A stretch of 64,000 bases of DNA, from NCBI GenBank assembly GCA_963575745.1, contig CAUYUJ010007247.1, positions 1 to 64,000 on the forward strand, given 5' to 3'. The notes beneath the pieces were generated by a model. It was not told the DNA's origin. It searched no databases and worked only from the letters and a program-made list of their open reading frames with translations. Positions 1 to 10,394 of the stretch are shown one piece after another. Made by a program: the position numbers and the translations under genes. This DNA comes from Prorocentrum cordatum (lineage: Eukaryota > Sar > Dinophyceae > Prorocentrales > Prorocentraceae). Within the stretch, counting starts at the first letter, position 1. The number at the start of each line of letters is the position of its first letter.

Positions 1-1320
1 GCTACAGCGAAGGCGCCGACTGGGGCGTCCTTCAAAGATAGCTCGGAGATAGCGCTCACGAGCGCCCGAGGCACGCCTGGCGTGGGCCCCGGCCGCATAG
101 GCCTTAAGGCTACAGCGAAGGCGCCGGCTGTGGCGCCCTTCAAAGATAGCTCGGAGATAGCGCTCACGAGCGCCCGAGGCACGCCTGGCGTGGGCCGCGG
201 CCGCAGCGGGCGCAAAAGCTACAGCGAAGGCGCCGACTGTGGCGTCCTTCAAAGATAGCTTGGAGATAGCGCTCACGAGCGCCCGAGGCACGCCTGGCGT
301 GGGCGGCGGCCGCAGCGGCCGCAAAGGCTACAGCGAAGGCGCCGACTGTGGCGTCCTTCAAAGATAGCTCGGAGATAGCGCTGACGAGCGCCCGAGGCAC
401 GCCTGGCGTGGGCGGCGGCCGCAGCCGGCGTAAAGGCTACAGCGAAGGCGCCGACTGTGGCGTCCTTCAAAGATAGCTCGGAGATAGCGCTCACGAGCGC
501 CCGAGGCACGCCTGGCGTGGGCCGCGGCCGCAGCGAGCGCAAAGACTATAGCGAAGGCGCCGTCGGTGGCGTCCTTCAAAGATAGCTCGGAGATAGCGCT
601 CACGAGCGCCCGCGGCACGCCTGGCGTGGGCCGCGGCCGCAGCGGGCGCAAAGGCTACAGCGAAGGCGCCGACTGTGGCATCCTTCAAAGATAGCTCGGA
701 GATAGCGCCCAGAGTGCGCCAGGCGCCGCGCCAGGCGTGGGCCGCGGTCGCAGCGGGCGCGGGGGCGAGGCCGAAGGCGCCGTCTGTGGCGCCCTTCAAA
801 GATAGCTCGGAGATAATGCCCAGAGTGCGCCAGGCGCCACGCCAGGCGTGGGCCGCGGCCGCAGCGGGCGGGGGGGCGCGGCCGAAGGCGCCGTCTGTGG
901 CGTCCTTCAAAGATAGCTCGGAGATAGCGACCAGAATGCGCCAGGCGCCACGCCAGGCGCGGCCCGCGGCCGCGGCGGGCGCGGGGGCGAGGCCGAAGGC
1001 GCCGTCTGTGGCGTCCTTCAAAGATAGCTCGGAGATAGCGCCCAGAGTGCGCCAGGCGCCAAGCCAGGCGTGAGCCGCGGCCGCAGCGAGCGGGGGGGCG
1101 AGGCCGAAGGCGCCCTCTGTGGCGTCCTTCAAAGATAGCTCGGAGATAGCGCCCAGAGAGCGCCAGGCGCCACGCCGAGCGTGGGCCGCGGCCGCAGCGG
1201 GCGCGGGGGCGACGCCGAAGGCGCCGTCTGTGGCGCCCTTCAAAGATAGCTCGGAGATAGCGCCCCGAGGGCGCCAGGCGCCACGCCTGGCGTGGGCGGC
1301 GGCCGCAGCGGGCGCAAGGG
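1..1320. repeat. 109/111-bp GC-rich minisatellite, 12 copies
   Basis: A conserved core (ttcaaagatagctcggagat) starts at 31, 139, 248, 357, 466, 575, 684, 795, 906, 1017, 1128 and 1239. The spacing is 108-109 bp for the first copies and exactly 111 bp from 684 on. The array runs off the left edge of the window. Because 111 is a multiple of three, the right half gives long artefactual open frames on both strands. I see no start context, domain or codon signal, so I treat it as non-coding satellite. Confidence 0.9.
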
Positions 1321-2078
1321 CGAGGCCGACCCTGGCTTCCACAGAAATCCCCCCAAGCATTTCGGGGGGTCTGCCGTGGAGGTGCTGCCGCAGCCATGCG
1401 CGCGCATCGTAGCGAGAGGGTGCCAGACCCACCCTCTCGCGCTTCCCCTGCCGCCTTCCGAAGCTCGCGACGAAAGCGTCTGCGTCGATGATTGCAATCG
1501 CTTCAGCGGGAGCGACCCCGCAGGCGAAACCCAAAGCCGCGGGCGAATGCAACTGCCGTGCGCGTCGCCGTCAGCGAGCCCGACGGCGCAGCCGCTCGCT
1601 TGAGGCGCAGGGGTAGTATCGTCACGCCAGCGCCCTTGCAGTGCTGCCTTCCAATGCCGACGGCAAAAGCCGGACCCCTGTGGATCTGCTGCGCCAGCCG
1701 CACCCCAACGGCGAAGCTCCACGCAGAAGACGCAAACGGCTGCCTCATCGACGAGGCGAGCTGGCGCGCCAGCGCCATGCACACTGCGCGCGTGCTCGCA
1801 TGGGCGCGCATTGCCACGGCCGCGGCCGCGCGCGCGCTTCCCAGCATTCGCAGCCCAGTGTCGCAACCCAGTGCCGACAGCAAAAGCGACAACACATAAG
1901 CATGCTGCGCCAGCGGCAGCCCAACGGCGAAGCTAATCGCCGCCATCGCCAACGGCTGCCTCTTCGACGGGACATCGAGCCGAAGCGCCGCCTACGCCAC
2001 GCGCCCTGCGCGCGTGCTCACGTGGATGCGCAGTGCCACGGCCGCGTCGGCGATCGCCTGCGCGCAACACTTCGACAG
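1320..2078. repeat. Module M (solo copy) with hairpin and ~216-bp tandem tail
   Basis: This is the first of several copies of a recurrent module (others near 3296, 3600, 3905, 5880, 10400, 10700 and 10985). It carries gtgctgccgcagccatgcg, then a perfect hairpin (arms 1412-1422 and 1430-1440), then a conserved stretch containing gattgcaatcgcttcagcg. The tail holds two ~218-bp tandem copies; gctgcgccagc recurs near 1688 and 1906. No convincing protein is encoded: the open frames differ between copies and no domain is visible. Confidence 0.75.
1412..1440. other. Hairpin K, compensated variant
   Basis: GCGAGAGGGTG, loop CCAGACC, CACCCTCTCGC: an 11-bp perfect inverted repeat. Relative to most other copies, a G-C pair has become A-T on both arms, so pairing is kept. 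Other copies: 3334-3362, 3640-3668, 3947-3974 (one C short), 5920-5948, 7524-7552, 10439-10467, 10742-10770, 11027-11055 (one mismatch) and 12751-12779. Confidence 0.8.
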
Positions 2079-2267
2079 CCCCCCGTGATAGGGGGGTTGG
2101 GGGGAGAAACCCTAAACCCTAAAAGGCTTCACACTGGGTGGTCTGGGGCGGGAGTGCGACTAACCGTGGCGCGCGCGGCTTGGGCAGCGATCCCCCCCAA
2201 CAACCTTGATGGGGGGGGGATCGCAGCCAGCGCGCGCTTGCGCCAATGCAGGCCCTAAACCCTAAAC
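2079..2267. repeat. Module H1 (copy 1), CCCTAAA-bounded with C-run/G-run hairpins
   Basis: A ~190-bp module starts with C6-gtgata-G6 (2079-2096), followed by CCCTAAA motifs (2107-2124). It then has a 12-bp perfect hairpin (GCGATCCCCCCC at 2187-2198 pairing with 2213-2224) and ends in another CCCTAAA pair (2253-2266). Copies lie at 4632-4815, 6593-6780 and 11713-11895; only the 4736 hairpin is clearly eroded. Confidence 0.8.
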
Positions 2268-2585
2268 TGCAAGCCACGGGCGGTGCATCGTCAGAAGCCC
2301 GTGGCGCCTGGCCGAGCGATCAGCGAGTCCGCCCATGCGCGCACGCCGCACCGACGAAGCGGCGATAGCCGCTGAGGAGGATTCGCTTCCCGCGGGTATG
2401 CATCCCCGTGGGTGTGCATCTGAGAAGAGAAAGAACCCTTAACCCAAAGTGCAGCCGTAGGGTTCTCTGCGATTGGTGCCATCCCCTGGGGCTCCAAACC
2501 TATGAAAATACAGCATGCGGCGCCCTTTCGGCCGTCCGTGGGGCCGCCAACCATATGAAAATACAGCATGCGGCGTCCTTTCGGC
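2267..2585. repeat. Block X (copy 1)
   Basis: This non-coding block begins ctgcaagccacgggcggtgc directly after a CCCTAAA pair. It contains short direct repeats of tatgaaaatacagcatgcgg (near 2501 and 2553). It recurs almost identically at 9426-9745 and in diverged form at 4810-5150. Nothing gene-like was recognised in it. Confidence 0.7.
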
Positions 2586-3295
2586 TGGCGCACGTCCCAG
2601 GGGCTCCCAAGCGCTCCAGGCGCTCCCAGGCGTCCCAAGTGCCTCCAACGCTCCCAAAGCGCTCCCAAGCGCTCCCAAGCGCTCACAGGCGCTTCCAGCG
2701 CCTCCCAAGCGTTCCCGCCGCTCCCAGGCGCTTCCCACGCGTTCCAGGGCGTTCCAGGCGCTCCCGGGCGCTCCCAGTCCACTCTCCCCCAAGCGCTCCC
2801 CAGGCGCTCCGAAGCGCTCCCAGGCGCTCCCAGGCGCTCCTAAGGTGCTCCCAGGCGCTTTCGGCACCGCTCCAGGCGCATGCTGGCGCCTACCAGCATG
2901 CCTCCAGGCGCTTCCCAAAGCGCCCCCCAGCGCTTCCCAGGTACCTCAAGCGCTCGGCACGTCCTCTGGGAATCTGCTGTCAGGCGCTTCCCTGCCCTCT
3001 CAAGCGCTCCTGGCCCTCCGCGTGGCTCCGGGGCGCTTTCGCACCCCCCTCCCCCCCCCTCTCCACCCCCCCTTCCTTTCCCCTCCTTATCTCCCCCAAG
3101 CACTCCGAAGCGCTCCGGCGCGCTCCCAGGCGCTCCCGGCACGCTCCCAGCACGCTCCCAGCACGCCCCCCCTGCTCCCAAGCGCTCCCAAGCTCCCACA
3201 GGTGCTCCCAAGCGTTCCCTGGCGCTCCCAAGCGTTTGCATGCACTCGCAAGCAGTCGGCAGCGCTCCCTGGCGGCGCTTCCCGGCGCTCCCCCG
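2585..3295. repeat. 10-bp minisatellite, CTCCCAGGCG orientation
   Basis: Degenerate tandem decamers of the type CTCCCAAGCG / CTCCCAGGCG fill the interval; the unit drifts near 3000-3120. A decamer lacking stops reads as a 10-residue peptide repeat in several frames, so long open frames here are artefacts. Arrays in the same orientation occur at 5155-5815 and 9750-10390, and reversed arrays at 7925-8205, 8755-9208 and 13155-13472. Confidence 0.9.
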
Positions 3296-4630
3296 CCATG
3301 CAGGTGCTGCCGCAGCCATGCGCGCGCATCGTAGCGAGGGGGTGCCAGAAACACCCCCTCGCGCTCCCCCTCCAGCCGTGCGAAATTCGCGCCGAAGGCG
3401 GCTGCGTCGACACTGCAATCGCTTCAGCGGGGGCGACGCCAACGGTCGAACCCAACGGACAATTCACGGCTCGCACTCGCGGTGCACTCTGCGTGTCCTG
3501 TCACGCTCCCAGACGCTCCCACGTGCTTCCATCCTGGGGAAAGGTCGAGGCGCTCCCCCAGCGCTCCCAGAGAGCTCTCCCAAGGCATTCCACGAGGTCT
3601 GCCATGGAGGTGCTGCAGCAGCCATGCACGCGCATCGTAGCGAGGGGGTGCCAGATCCACCCCCTCGCGCTCCCCCTTCCAGCCATGCGAAATTCGCGCC
3701 GAAGGCGGCTGCGTCGACAATGCAATCGCTTCAGCGGGGGCGACGCCAACGGTCAAGCCCAACGGGCAATTCACGGCTCGCGCTCGCGGTGCTCTCTGCG
3801 TGTCCTGTCGCGCTCCCAGACGCTCCCACGTGCTTCCATCCTGGGGAAAGGTCGAGGCGCTCCCCCAGCGCTCCCAGAGAGCTCCCCCAAGGCATTCCAG
3901 GGGGTCTGCCATGGACGTGCTGCCGCAGACATGCGCGCGTATCGTAGCGAGGGGGTGCCAGACCCACCCCTCGCGCTCCTCCTTCCGCCTTCCGAAGCTC
4001 GCGTCGACAGCGTCTGCGTCGATGATTGCAATCGCCTCAGCGGGGGCGACCTCAAAGCAAAACCCCAAGCCGCGGGCGAATACAACTGCCGTGCGCGTCG
4101 CCGTCAGCGAGGAGCCCGATGGCGCGGCTACTCGCGCGAGGCCATCGGGAGCTCATGGGATTGCCGCGCCAGCGCCATCGCTGTGCTGCTTTCCAACGCC
4201 GAAGGCACATGCGGACCCCTGTGGATGTGCTGCGCCAGCGGCAGCCGTCTACGACGGCGGCTGCAAGGGCAGCCAGGCCAACGGCAAAAGCCAATGAAGG
4301 AGGCCAGCTGGAACCAGGGGCAATGCTGCGTCTGCGACAGGCCAACGCCGTAACTCAAAACCTCATGCGGCGACGCCTGGCCTTGAGGCCTCTCCTGCGC
4401 CTTCTGATTGCAATGCACACCCGCAGGAGAAGAATCCGTCCTTCGGCAAAGCCATGCGCCAACTGGGAGCCCGCCGAATGCAGCTAAACCCACGGCAAAG
4501 ATTGTTGGCCATGCGACGACGCTGGCTCTTGCGCCTGCGCAAAGCGCTTTGCGCGCGTACCAAGAACGCAATGCCAAAACCGCGTTGTCGTGCTCCCCGC
4601 GGAATGCTCGCATTCGCACACAACACGAAA
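3296..4630. repeat. Three tandem M modules plus tail
   Basis: The M hairpin recurs at 3334, 3640 and 3947, giving a ~305-bp tandem period. The links between copies contain decamer-like cgctcccagacgctccc. The third copy continues into a conserved tail (to ~4630) rich in tgctgcgccagcggcagc motifs. The same three-copy arrangement is repeated at 10395-11710, so this belongs to a segmental duplication rather than a gene. Confidence 0.75.
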
Positions 4631-4631
4631 G

Positions 4632-5155
4632 CCCCCCGTGATAGGGGGGTTGGGGGGAGAAACCCTAAACCCTAAGGGCTTTACTGTGGGTGGTCTGGGG
4701 CGGGAGTGCAAGTTCATAGCGCGCGCGGCTTGGGCAGCGATCCCCCCCAACAAGCTTGATGTGGGTGGGGGTCGCAGCAGGCGGCATGCGCAATTGCAAG
4801 CCTAAAACCTAAACTGCAAGCCACGGGCGGTGCAGTCCGTAGCCCGTGGCGTATGGCCGAGCGCTCAGCGGCCTGCCCATTGCGGCGTTTGCGCACCGAC
4901 GAAGCGGCCTGAGAGCCGCTTGAGGCGGCATTAGCAGCGGGCGGTTGCAACCCGTGGTGTTTTCTCAAGAAAAAGGAACCCTAACCTCAGCCTAGCCGTG
5001 GGTTCCCCCCTGGCCGATGCAATCCCTGGGGCTCCAAAACCTAGTTACAATGTCTTATTTTACTAAATTCCTCATTCATAGAAACTACCCCCCTTGCGGG
5101 CGCTCCTGTGTGCTCAACCTGCCAAGACGAAATTCCCGCATTGAGGCGTCAAGCC
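4632..5155. repeat. H1 copy 2 and diverged block X
   Basis: C6-gtgata-G6 lies at 4632-4649 and CCCTAAA motifs at 4660-4675. The C-run/G-run hairpin near 4738-4774 is imperfect here, and the closing telomere motif has decayed (cctaaaacctaaac near 4801). Block X follows in clearly diverged form to about 5150. I see no gene. Confidence 0.65.
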
Positions 5156-5255
5156 GCTTCCCAAAACGCTCCAGGCGCTCCTAGGGGACTCTCAAGCGCT
5201 CCCGCACGCTCCGGACGCTCCAAGCGTTCCCAAGCGCTCCAGGCGCTCCCAGGTT

Positions 5256-5287
<32 letters not shown>

Positions 5288-5815
5288 CCAAGCTTTCCCA
5301 AGCGCTCCGGCACGCTCCCAAGCGCTCCACGGCGCTTCAAAGGGTCCCGGCACGCTCCCAGGCGTTCTCGGCACGCTCCCAAGCGCTCCCAGGCGCTCCC
5401 AGGCATTCTCAGGCGCTCCCAAGCGCTCCCAAACGTTCCTGGGCGCTCCCGGTACACCCCCAGGCGCGTTCCCAGGCGCGCGCTGGCTGCGCTCCACGGC
5501 GCTCCCAGGCGCTCCCAGGCGCTCCCGACACGCCCCCAGGCGCTCCCAGGCGCTCCCAAGCGCTCCCAAGCGTTCCCGGCACGCTCCTGGCGCGCTCCCC
5601 AGGCGCTCGCAGGCGCTCCCCAGCCTTCCCAGCGCTGCCACAACTCCGAAGCGCTCCTAAGCGCTCCCCGGCGCTCCCAGGTGCTCCCAAGCGCCCAAGC
5701 ATTCCCACGCGCTCTGAAGCACCCACAAGCGCTCCAAGGCGCCACGCGGCGCTCCCATGCGCTCCCGCGCGCTCCCAAGCGTGCCCCGGCGGTTCCAGGC
5801 GGTCCCAGGGCTCCT
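5155..5815. repeat. 10-bp minisatellite, CTCCCAGGCG orientation (second array)
   Basis: Dense tandem decamers of CTCCCAAGCG / CTCCCAGGCG type, with scattered GGCACGCTCC variants. Open frames through it are repeat artefacts. Confidence 0.9.
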
Positions 5816-6592
5816 GGGGGAAGCTCCAGGCGCTCTCCCAGCGCTGCCAGAAGGCCCCCCCAAGGCAATCCACGGGCTCTGCCATGGAGGTGCTGCCGCA
5901 GCCATGCGCGCGCATCGTAGCGAGGGGGTGCCAGACCCACCCCCTCGCGCTCCCCTCCAGCCGTCCGAAGCTCGCACCGAAGGCGGCTGCGTCGATGATT
6001 GCAATCGCTTCAGCGGGGGGGCGACCCCAAAGGCGAAACCCAAAGCCGCGGGCGAATGTAACTGCCGTGCGCGTCGCCGTCAGCGAGGAGCCCGACGGCG
6101 AAACCACTCGCTCCAGGCCCGCGGGGAACCATGGGATTGCCGCGCCAGCGCCTTCGCAGTGCTGCTGTCCAATGTCGAAAGCAAATGCCGGACCCCTGTG
6201 GAACTGCTGCGCCAGCGGCAGCCCACGGCGAAGCTCCACGCCGAAGGTGCAAACGGCTGCCTCATCGACGAGGCGACCTCACGCGCCAGCGCCATGCACC
6301 CTGCGCGCGTGCTCGCATCGGCGCGCATTGCTACGGCTGCGGCCGCACGCGCGCATCCCAGCATTCACAGCCCAGTGTCACAACCCAGTGCCGAAGGCAA
6401 AGGCGGCAACGCATGGACATGCTGCGCCAGCGGCAGCCCAACGGCGAAGCTCAACGCCGAAATCGCCAAAGGCTGCCTCTTCGACGGGGCGACGAGCTGA
6501 CGCGCCTACGTCACGCGCCCTGCGCGCATGCTCAAGTGGATGCGCAATGCCACGGCCGCGTCGGCGATCGCCTGCGCGCGCCACTTCGACAG
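5816..6592. repeat. Module M with hairpin K and ~213-bp tandem tail
   Basis: Hairpin K lies at 5920-5948. The tail repeats gctgcgccagcggcagccc near 6209 and 6422, as in the solo M at 1320-2078. No supported coding region. Confidence 0.7.
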
Positions 6593-6829
6593 CCCCCCGT
6601 GATAGGGGGGTTGGGGGGAGAAGCCCTAAACCCTACAAGGCTTCACTCTGGGTGGTCTGGGGCGGGAATGCGACTAACCGTGGCGCGCGCGGCCTGGGCA
6701 GCGATCCCCCCCAACAACCTTGATGTGGGGGGGATCGCAGCCAGCGCGCGCTTGCGCCAATGCAGGCCCTAAACCCTAAACCCTAAACCCTAAACCCTAA
6801 ACCCTAAACCCTAAACCCTAAACCCTAAA
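6593..6829. repeat. H1 copy 3 ending in a CCCTAAA array
   Basis: C6-gtgata-G6 sits at 6593-6610. A perfect 12-bp hairpin follows (6701-6712 with 6727-6738). The module ends in about nine consecutive CCCTAAA units at 6767-6829, the telomere heptamer of plants and dinoflagellates in C-strand orientation. Confidence 0.85.
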
Positions 6830-7080
6830 TTCCCCAGCACCTCGTTGTGCTTCTGCCCACCCCACCGCGCATCACCGTCGCCGTCTACGAGAGACAGGGC
6901 ATCTCTGAGATGCTTGAGCATGTAGCCCGAGTGGTTCGCCTTGGCAGCTTTTGCTGCTGCCCTTCCCCTCTTTTGGGGATTCGCGCTTCAATGATAAACC
7001 TCCCCTGATCCTCAACGAATATAACACCCTAAACCCAAAGACCTTTTCTTCTGACCTCCGGGAACGCCTGAGAGCGCCTG
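6829..7080. repeat. Head of module B (copy 1)
   Basis: The conserved segment begins cccagcacctcgttgtgctt immediately after the CCCTAAA array and includes gagagacagggcatctctga. It recurs at 8498 and 11926, each time directly after a CCCTAAA array. A lone CCCTAAACCC lies at 7026-7035. No gene seen. Confidence 0.7.
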
Positions 7081-7445
7081 CCCAGAACTCCATTCCCGAG
7101 CCACATTTTGGATGCCCGGAGCCAACTGTAAGCCACTTCGTGCTCTTCGATTTCCCAGAATTCCATTCCCGGGCCACATTTTGGATGCCCGGAGCCAACT
7201 GTAGGCCACTTCGTGCTCTTCGATTTCCCAGAACTCCATTCCCGGGCCACATTTTGGATGCCCGGAACCAACTGTAGGCCCTTTCGTGTTCTTCGAGTTC
7301 CCAGAACTCCATTCCCGGGCCACATTTTGGATGCCCGGAGCCAACTGTAGGCCACTTCGTGCTCTTCGAATTCCCAAAACACCATTCCCGGGCAACATTT
7401 TGAATGCCCGGAGCCAACTGTAGGCCACTTCGTGCTTTTCCATTT
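7080..7445. repeat. 72-73-bp tandem repeat, 5 copies
   Basis: The core cacattttggatgcccgg recurs with gatgcccgg near 7111, 7183, 7257, 7330 and 7402. The same five-copy array recurs at 12300-12665 with a 73-bp period. The short B copy at 8498-9425 lacks it. The reverse-strand peptides it yields are repeat artefacts. Confidence 0.85.
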
Positions 7446-7925
7446 GCCTGGGGCTAGCGTTGCGTCAACCTTGCCGGCCGGCCGGCCGGCTGACGCACGC
7501 GACGCGCTGCCTGGTGCGTCGCATCGAGGGGGCGCCAGGCCCGCCCCCTCGAGCTCCCCCTCCCACCATCCGAGACAAAGCGCTGCGCGTGCGCCACCGC
7601 GCAGAATCGCTCCTGCGAGAATCGGAAAAGGTCGCCCGGTCGGGCGTCCCCCAACGCGCGAACGAACCCCGGAGACTCTGGGACGACGTGGTGTCAGCGC
7701 GGGAACCTCGCGCGCGCGCGAGCCGCGGAGCGTCCGGCGAGCTGGTCCCCTTTGTCGTGGCCCACCATGATCGCTTCTGAGATTGAGGCCCTGGGTAAGT
7801 TTACGTCAATCGCCATATGCGCTCGCCAGCGCGCCTGTGCATCGAAAAAGAGCGCGCAGGCGCGGTTCTGGCGTCGCCAGCGTAATATGGGCCCCAAGGT
7901 ACGACACCTCGTTGGCCGGCAAACC
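7445..7925. repeat. Module B body with hairpin K2
   Basis: A GGCCGGCC-rich stretch is followed by hairpin K2: TCGAGGGGGCG (7524-7534), loop CCAGGCC, CGCCCCCTCGA (7542-7552). This is the same stem-loop architecture as in module M, with compensated pair changes. A conserved non-repetitive sequence follows to ~7925 and recurs at 12665-13150. No domain was recognised in any frame. Confidence 0.6.
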
Positions 7926-7938
7926 GCTGCGCGCTTGG

Positions 7939-7984
<46 letters not shown>

Positions 7985-8205
7985 CCGGGAGCGCCTGGGA
8001 GCGTGCCGGGAGCGCTTGGGAGCGCTTGGGAGCGCCAAGGAGCGCTTGGATGCGTCTGGGAGCGCCCGGGAGCGCTTGGGAATGCGCCAGGAGCGCCTGG
8101 CAGGGGGCGCTTCGGAACGCGCCGGGAGCGCTTGGCAGCGCCGGGGAGCGCATGGGAGCTTGACTGAGAGCGCCTGGGAGCGCCTGGGAGCGCTTGGAAC
8201 GCATT
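7925..8205. repeat. 10-bp minisatellite, GGGAGCGCCT orientation
   Basis: Tandem GGGAGCGCCT / GGGAGCGCTT decamers, the reverse complement of the arrays next to M modules. The frame reading SAWERLGAPG-type repeats is an artefact. Confidence 0.9.
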
Positions 8206-8209
8206 TGGG

Positions 8210-8499
8210 AATTTAGGGGCCAACGGCCCTAAACCCTAAAAGGCTTTAGTTTGGGAGGTTGCCGGCCATGCGGCTGGGGGTGGGAAGATGTTGCAGCTCC
8301 TGCCCCCTTCGCCAAGCTTGCTCGGGTCGGCTAACCGCCCCCCCAATCAAGCTTGCCGAAGGGGGGGCAGCATTGCCTGGACTGTCGGCCGCTGCGCGCC
8401 CGAGAAGCCCTAAACCCTAAACCCTAAACCCTAAACCCTAAACCCTAAACCCTAAACCCTAAACCCTAAACCCTAAACCCTAAAACCCTAAACCCTAAA
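8210..8499. repeat. Module H2 (copy 1) and CCCTAAA array
   Basis: TTTAGGGGCC-aac-GGCCCTAAA opens the module as a small inverted repeat. A ~20-bp imperfect inverted repeat follows (8301-8320 with 8348-8369), plus a competing C7/G7 stem (8337-8344 with 8361-8368). It ends in a long CCCTAAA array at 8408-8499. Copies lie at 9215-9425 and 13480-13725. Confidence 0.8.
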
Positions 8500-8755
8500 T
8501 TCCCAAGCACCTCGTTGTGCTTCTGCCCACCCCACCGCGCATCACCGTCGCCGTCTACGAGAGACAGGGCATCTCTGAGATACTTCAGCAGGTAGCCAGA
8601 GTGGGTCGCCCATGCAGCCGTAGGCTGCCCCTTGGGAATCGCGAGTCAAAGATAAACTTTCCCTTGATCCTCGAAGAGTATAACACCCTAAACCCGGGGA
8701 CCTTTCGTCCTCGGGTCGCGCTCTACATGTCTCCGAGACGTAAAAACACGTGGGG
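8499..8755. repeat. Head of module B (copy 2, short form)
   Basis: Starts directly after the CCCTAAA array with the same cctcgttgtgcttctgccca sequence as at 6829 and 11926. It lacks the 73-bp tandem repeat and the K2 body, and passes straight into a decamer array. Confidence 0.7.
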
Positions 8756-8845
8756 GGCGCTCTAAGCGCTTCTGGGCGCACTTGGGAGCGCTTGGGAGCG
8801 TCTGGGAGCGCCTGGGGCCCCCTGGGAGCGCCTGGAAGCGCTTGG

Positions 8846-8891
<46 letters not shown>

Positions 8892-9208
8892 CGGGAAGCG
8901 CCTGGGAGCGCTGGGGAGCGCCGGGGCGCACCTGAGAGCGCTGGGAAGCGCCTGGGAGCGCTGGGGAGCGCCGAGGAGCGCCGGGGAGCGCTTGGGAGCG
9001 CCGGGGAGCGCCGGGGAGCGCCGGGGAGCGCCGGGGAGCGCCTGGGAGCGCTTGGGAGCGCCTGGGAGCGCCTGGGAGCGCTTGGGAGCGCCTGGGAGCG
9101 CTTGGGAGCGCTTGGGAGCGCCAGGGAGCGCCGAGCGCCGGGGAGCGCTTGGGAGCGCCTGGGAGCGCTTGGGAGCGCCAGGGAGCGCCTGGGAGCGCTT
9201 GGAGCCAT
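8755..9208. repeat. 10-bp minisatellite, GGGAGCGCCT orientation (second array)
   Basis: Nearly perfect decamers, with GGGGAGCGCC variants near 8930-9040. It is open in several frames on both strands, which is why large open frames appear; no gene is supported. Confidence 0.92.
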
Positions 9209-9214
9209 GTGAAA

Positions 9215-9745
9215 ATTTAGGGGCCAGCGGCCCTAAACCCTAAAAGGCTTTAGTTTGGGAGGTCGCCGGCCATGCGGCCGGGGGTGGGAAGATGTTGCAA
9301 CTCCTGCTCCCTTCGCCAAGCTTGCTCGGGTCGGCTAACCGCCCCCCCAATCAAGCTTGCCGAAGGGGGGGCAGCATTGCCTGGAATGTCGGCCGCTGCG
9401 CGCCCGAGAAGCCCTAAACCCTAAACTGCAAGCCACGGGCGGTGCATCGTCAGAAGCCCGTGGCGCCTGGCCGAGCGATCAGCGAGTCCGCCCATGCGCG
9501 CACGCCGCACCGACGAAGCGGCGATAGCCGCTGAAGAGGATTCGCATCCCGCGGGCATGCATCCCCGTGGGTGTGCTTTCGAGAATAGAAAGAACCCTTA
9601 ACCCAAAGCTCCAGCCAGTGGGTTCGCCACGGTCGGTGCCATCCCCTGGGGCTCCAAACCTATGAAAATACAGCATGCGGCGCCCTTTCGGCCGTCCGTG
9701 GGGCCGCAAACCATATGAAAATACAGCCTGCGGCGTCCTTTCGGC
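9215..9745. repeat. H2 copy 2 joined to block X copy
   Basis: The H2 inverted repeat (9305-9324 with 9352-9373) ends in a two-unit CCCTAAA motif (9412-9426). The same ctgcaagccacggg sequence that follows H1 at 2267 then begins. The junction falls exactly in the telomere motif. Confidence 0.75.
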
Positions 9746-9749
9746 TGGC

Positions 9750-10390
9750 GCACGTCCCAGGCGCTCCCAAGCGCTCCCAGGCACTCCCAAGCGCTCCCAG
9801 GCGCTCCCAAGCGTTCCCAGGCGCTCCTCAGCGCTCCCAAGCGCTCCCAAGCGTTCCCAGGCGCTCCCAAGCGTTCCCAAGCGCTCCCCAGCGCTCCCAA
9901 GCGCTCCCAGGGCGCTCCCAAGCGCTCCCCGGCGCTTTCGGCACGCTCCCAAGCGCTCCCCGGCGCTCCCAGGCGCATGGCGCTCCCCGGCGCTCTCAGG
10001 CGCTCCCGGCACGCTCCCAGGCGCTCCCCGGCGCTCCCTGGCGCTCCCAAGCGCTCCCCGGTACTCCCAAGCGCTTCCTGCGCGCTCCCAGGCGCTCCCA
10101 GCCTGCTCAGGCGCTCCCTGCGCGCTCTCAATAAGCGCTCCCTGGCGCCTCCGAGCGCTCCGGAGCGCTCCGAAGCACTCCCAGGCGCTCCGGCGCGCTC
10201 CCAGGCGCTCCTGGCACGCTCCCAGCACGCTCCTAGGCGTTCCCATGCGCTCCCAAGCTCCCACAGGTGGTCCCAAGTGCTCCCCGGCGTTCCCAAGCGC
10301 GTTGAAGCAGTCCAAGCGGTCCCATGGCGCTCCCAAGCGTTTTCATGCATTCGCAATCACTCGGCAGCGCTCCCTGGCGGCGCTTCCCGG
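9750..10390. repeat. 10-bp minisatellite, CTCCCAGGCG orientation (third array)
   Basis: Dense CTCCCAAGCG / CTCCCAGGCG decamers, corresponding to the array at 2585-3295 within the duplicated segment. Confidence 0.9.
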
Positions 10391-10394
10391 CGCT

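Noticed and set aside
491-1552. 353-codon - strand and 265-codon overlapping open frames in the 5' minisatellite
   Set aside because: They translate the 111-bp repeat (ISELSLKDATDGAFG repeated). The period is a multiple of three and lacks stops, and no start or domain is present.
2515-4353. 612-codon + strand open frame
   Set aside because: It runs through decamers and three M modules with Pro/Ser/Ala repeats. The duplicated segment at 9.7-11.4 kb keeps a long frame for the same compositional reason.
6767-8499. True chromosome end
   Set aside because: CCCTAAA tracts are short (up to about a dozen units) and flanked by sequence on both sides, so they are interstitial.
8755-9243. Long frames such as repeated GSAWERLGAP peptides
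   Set aside because: A stop-free 10-bp repeat reads as a 10-residue repeat in several frames on both strands. This is not evidence of a protein.
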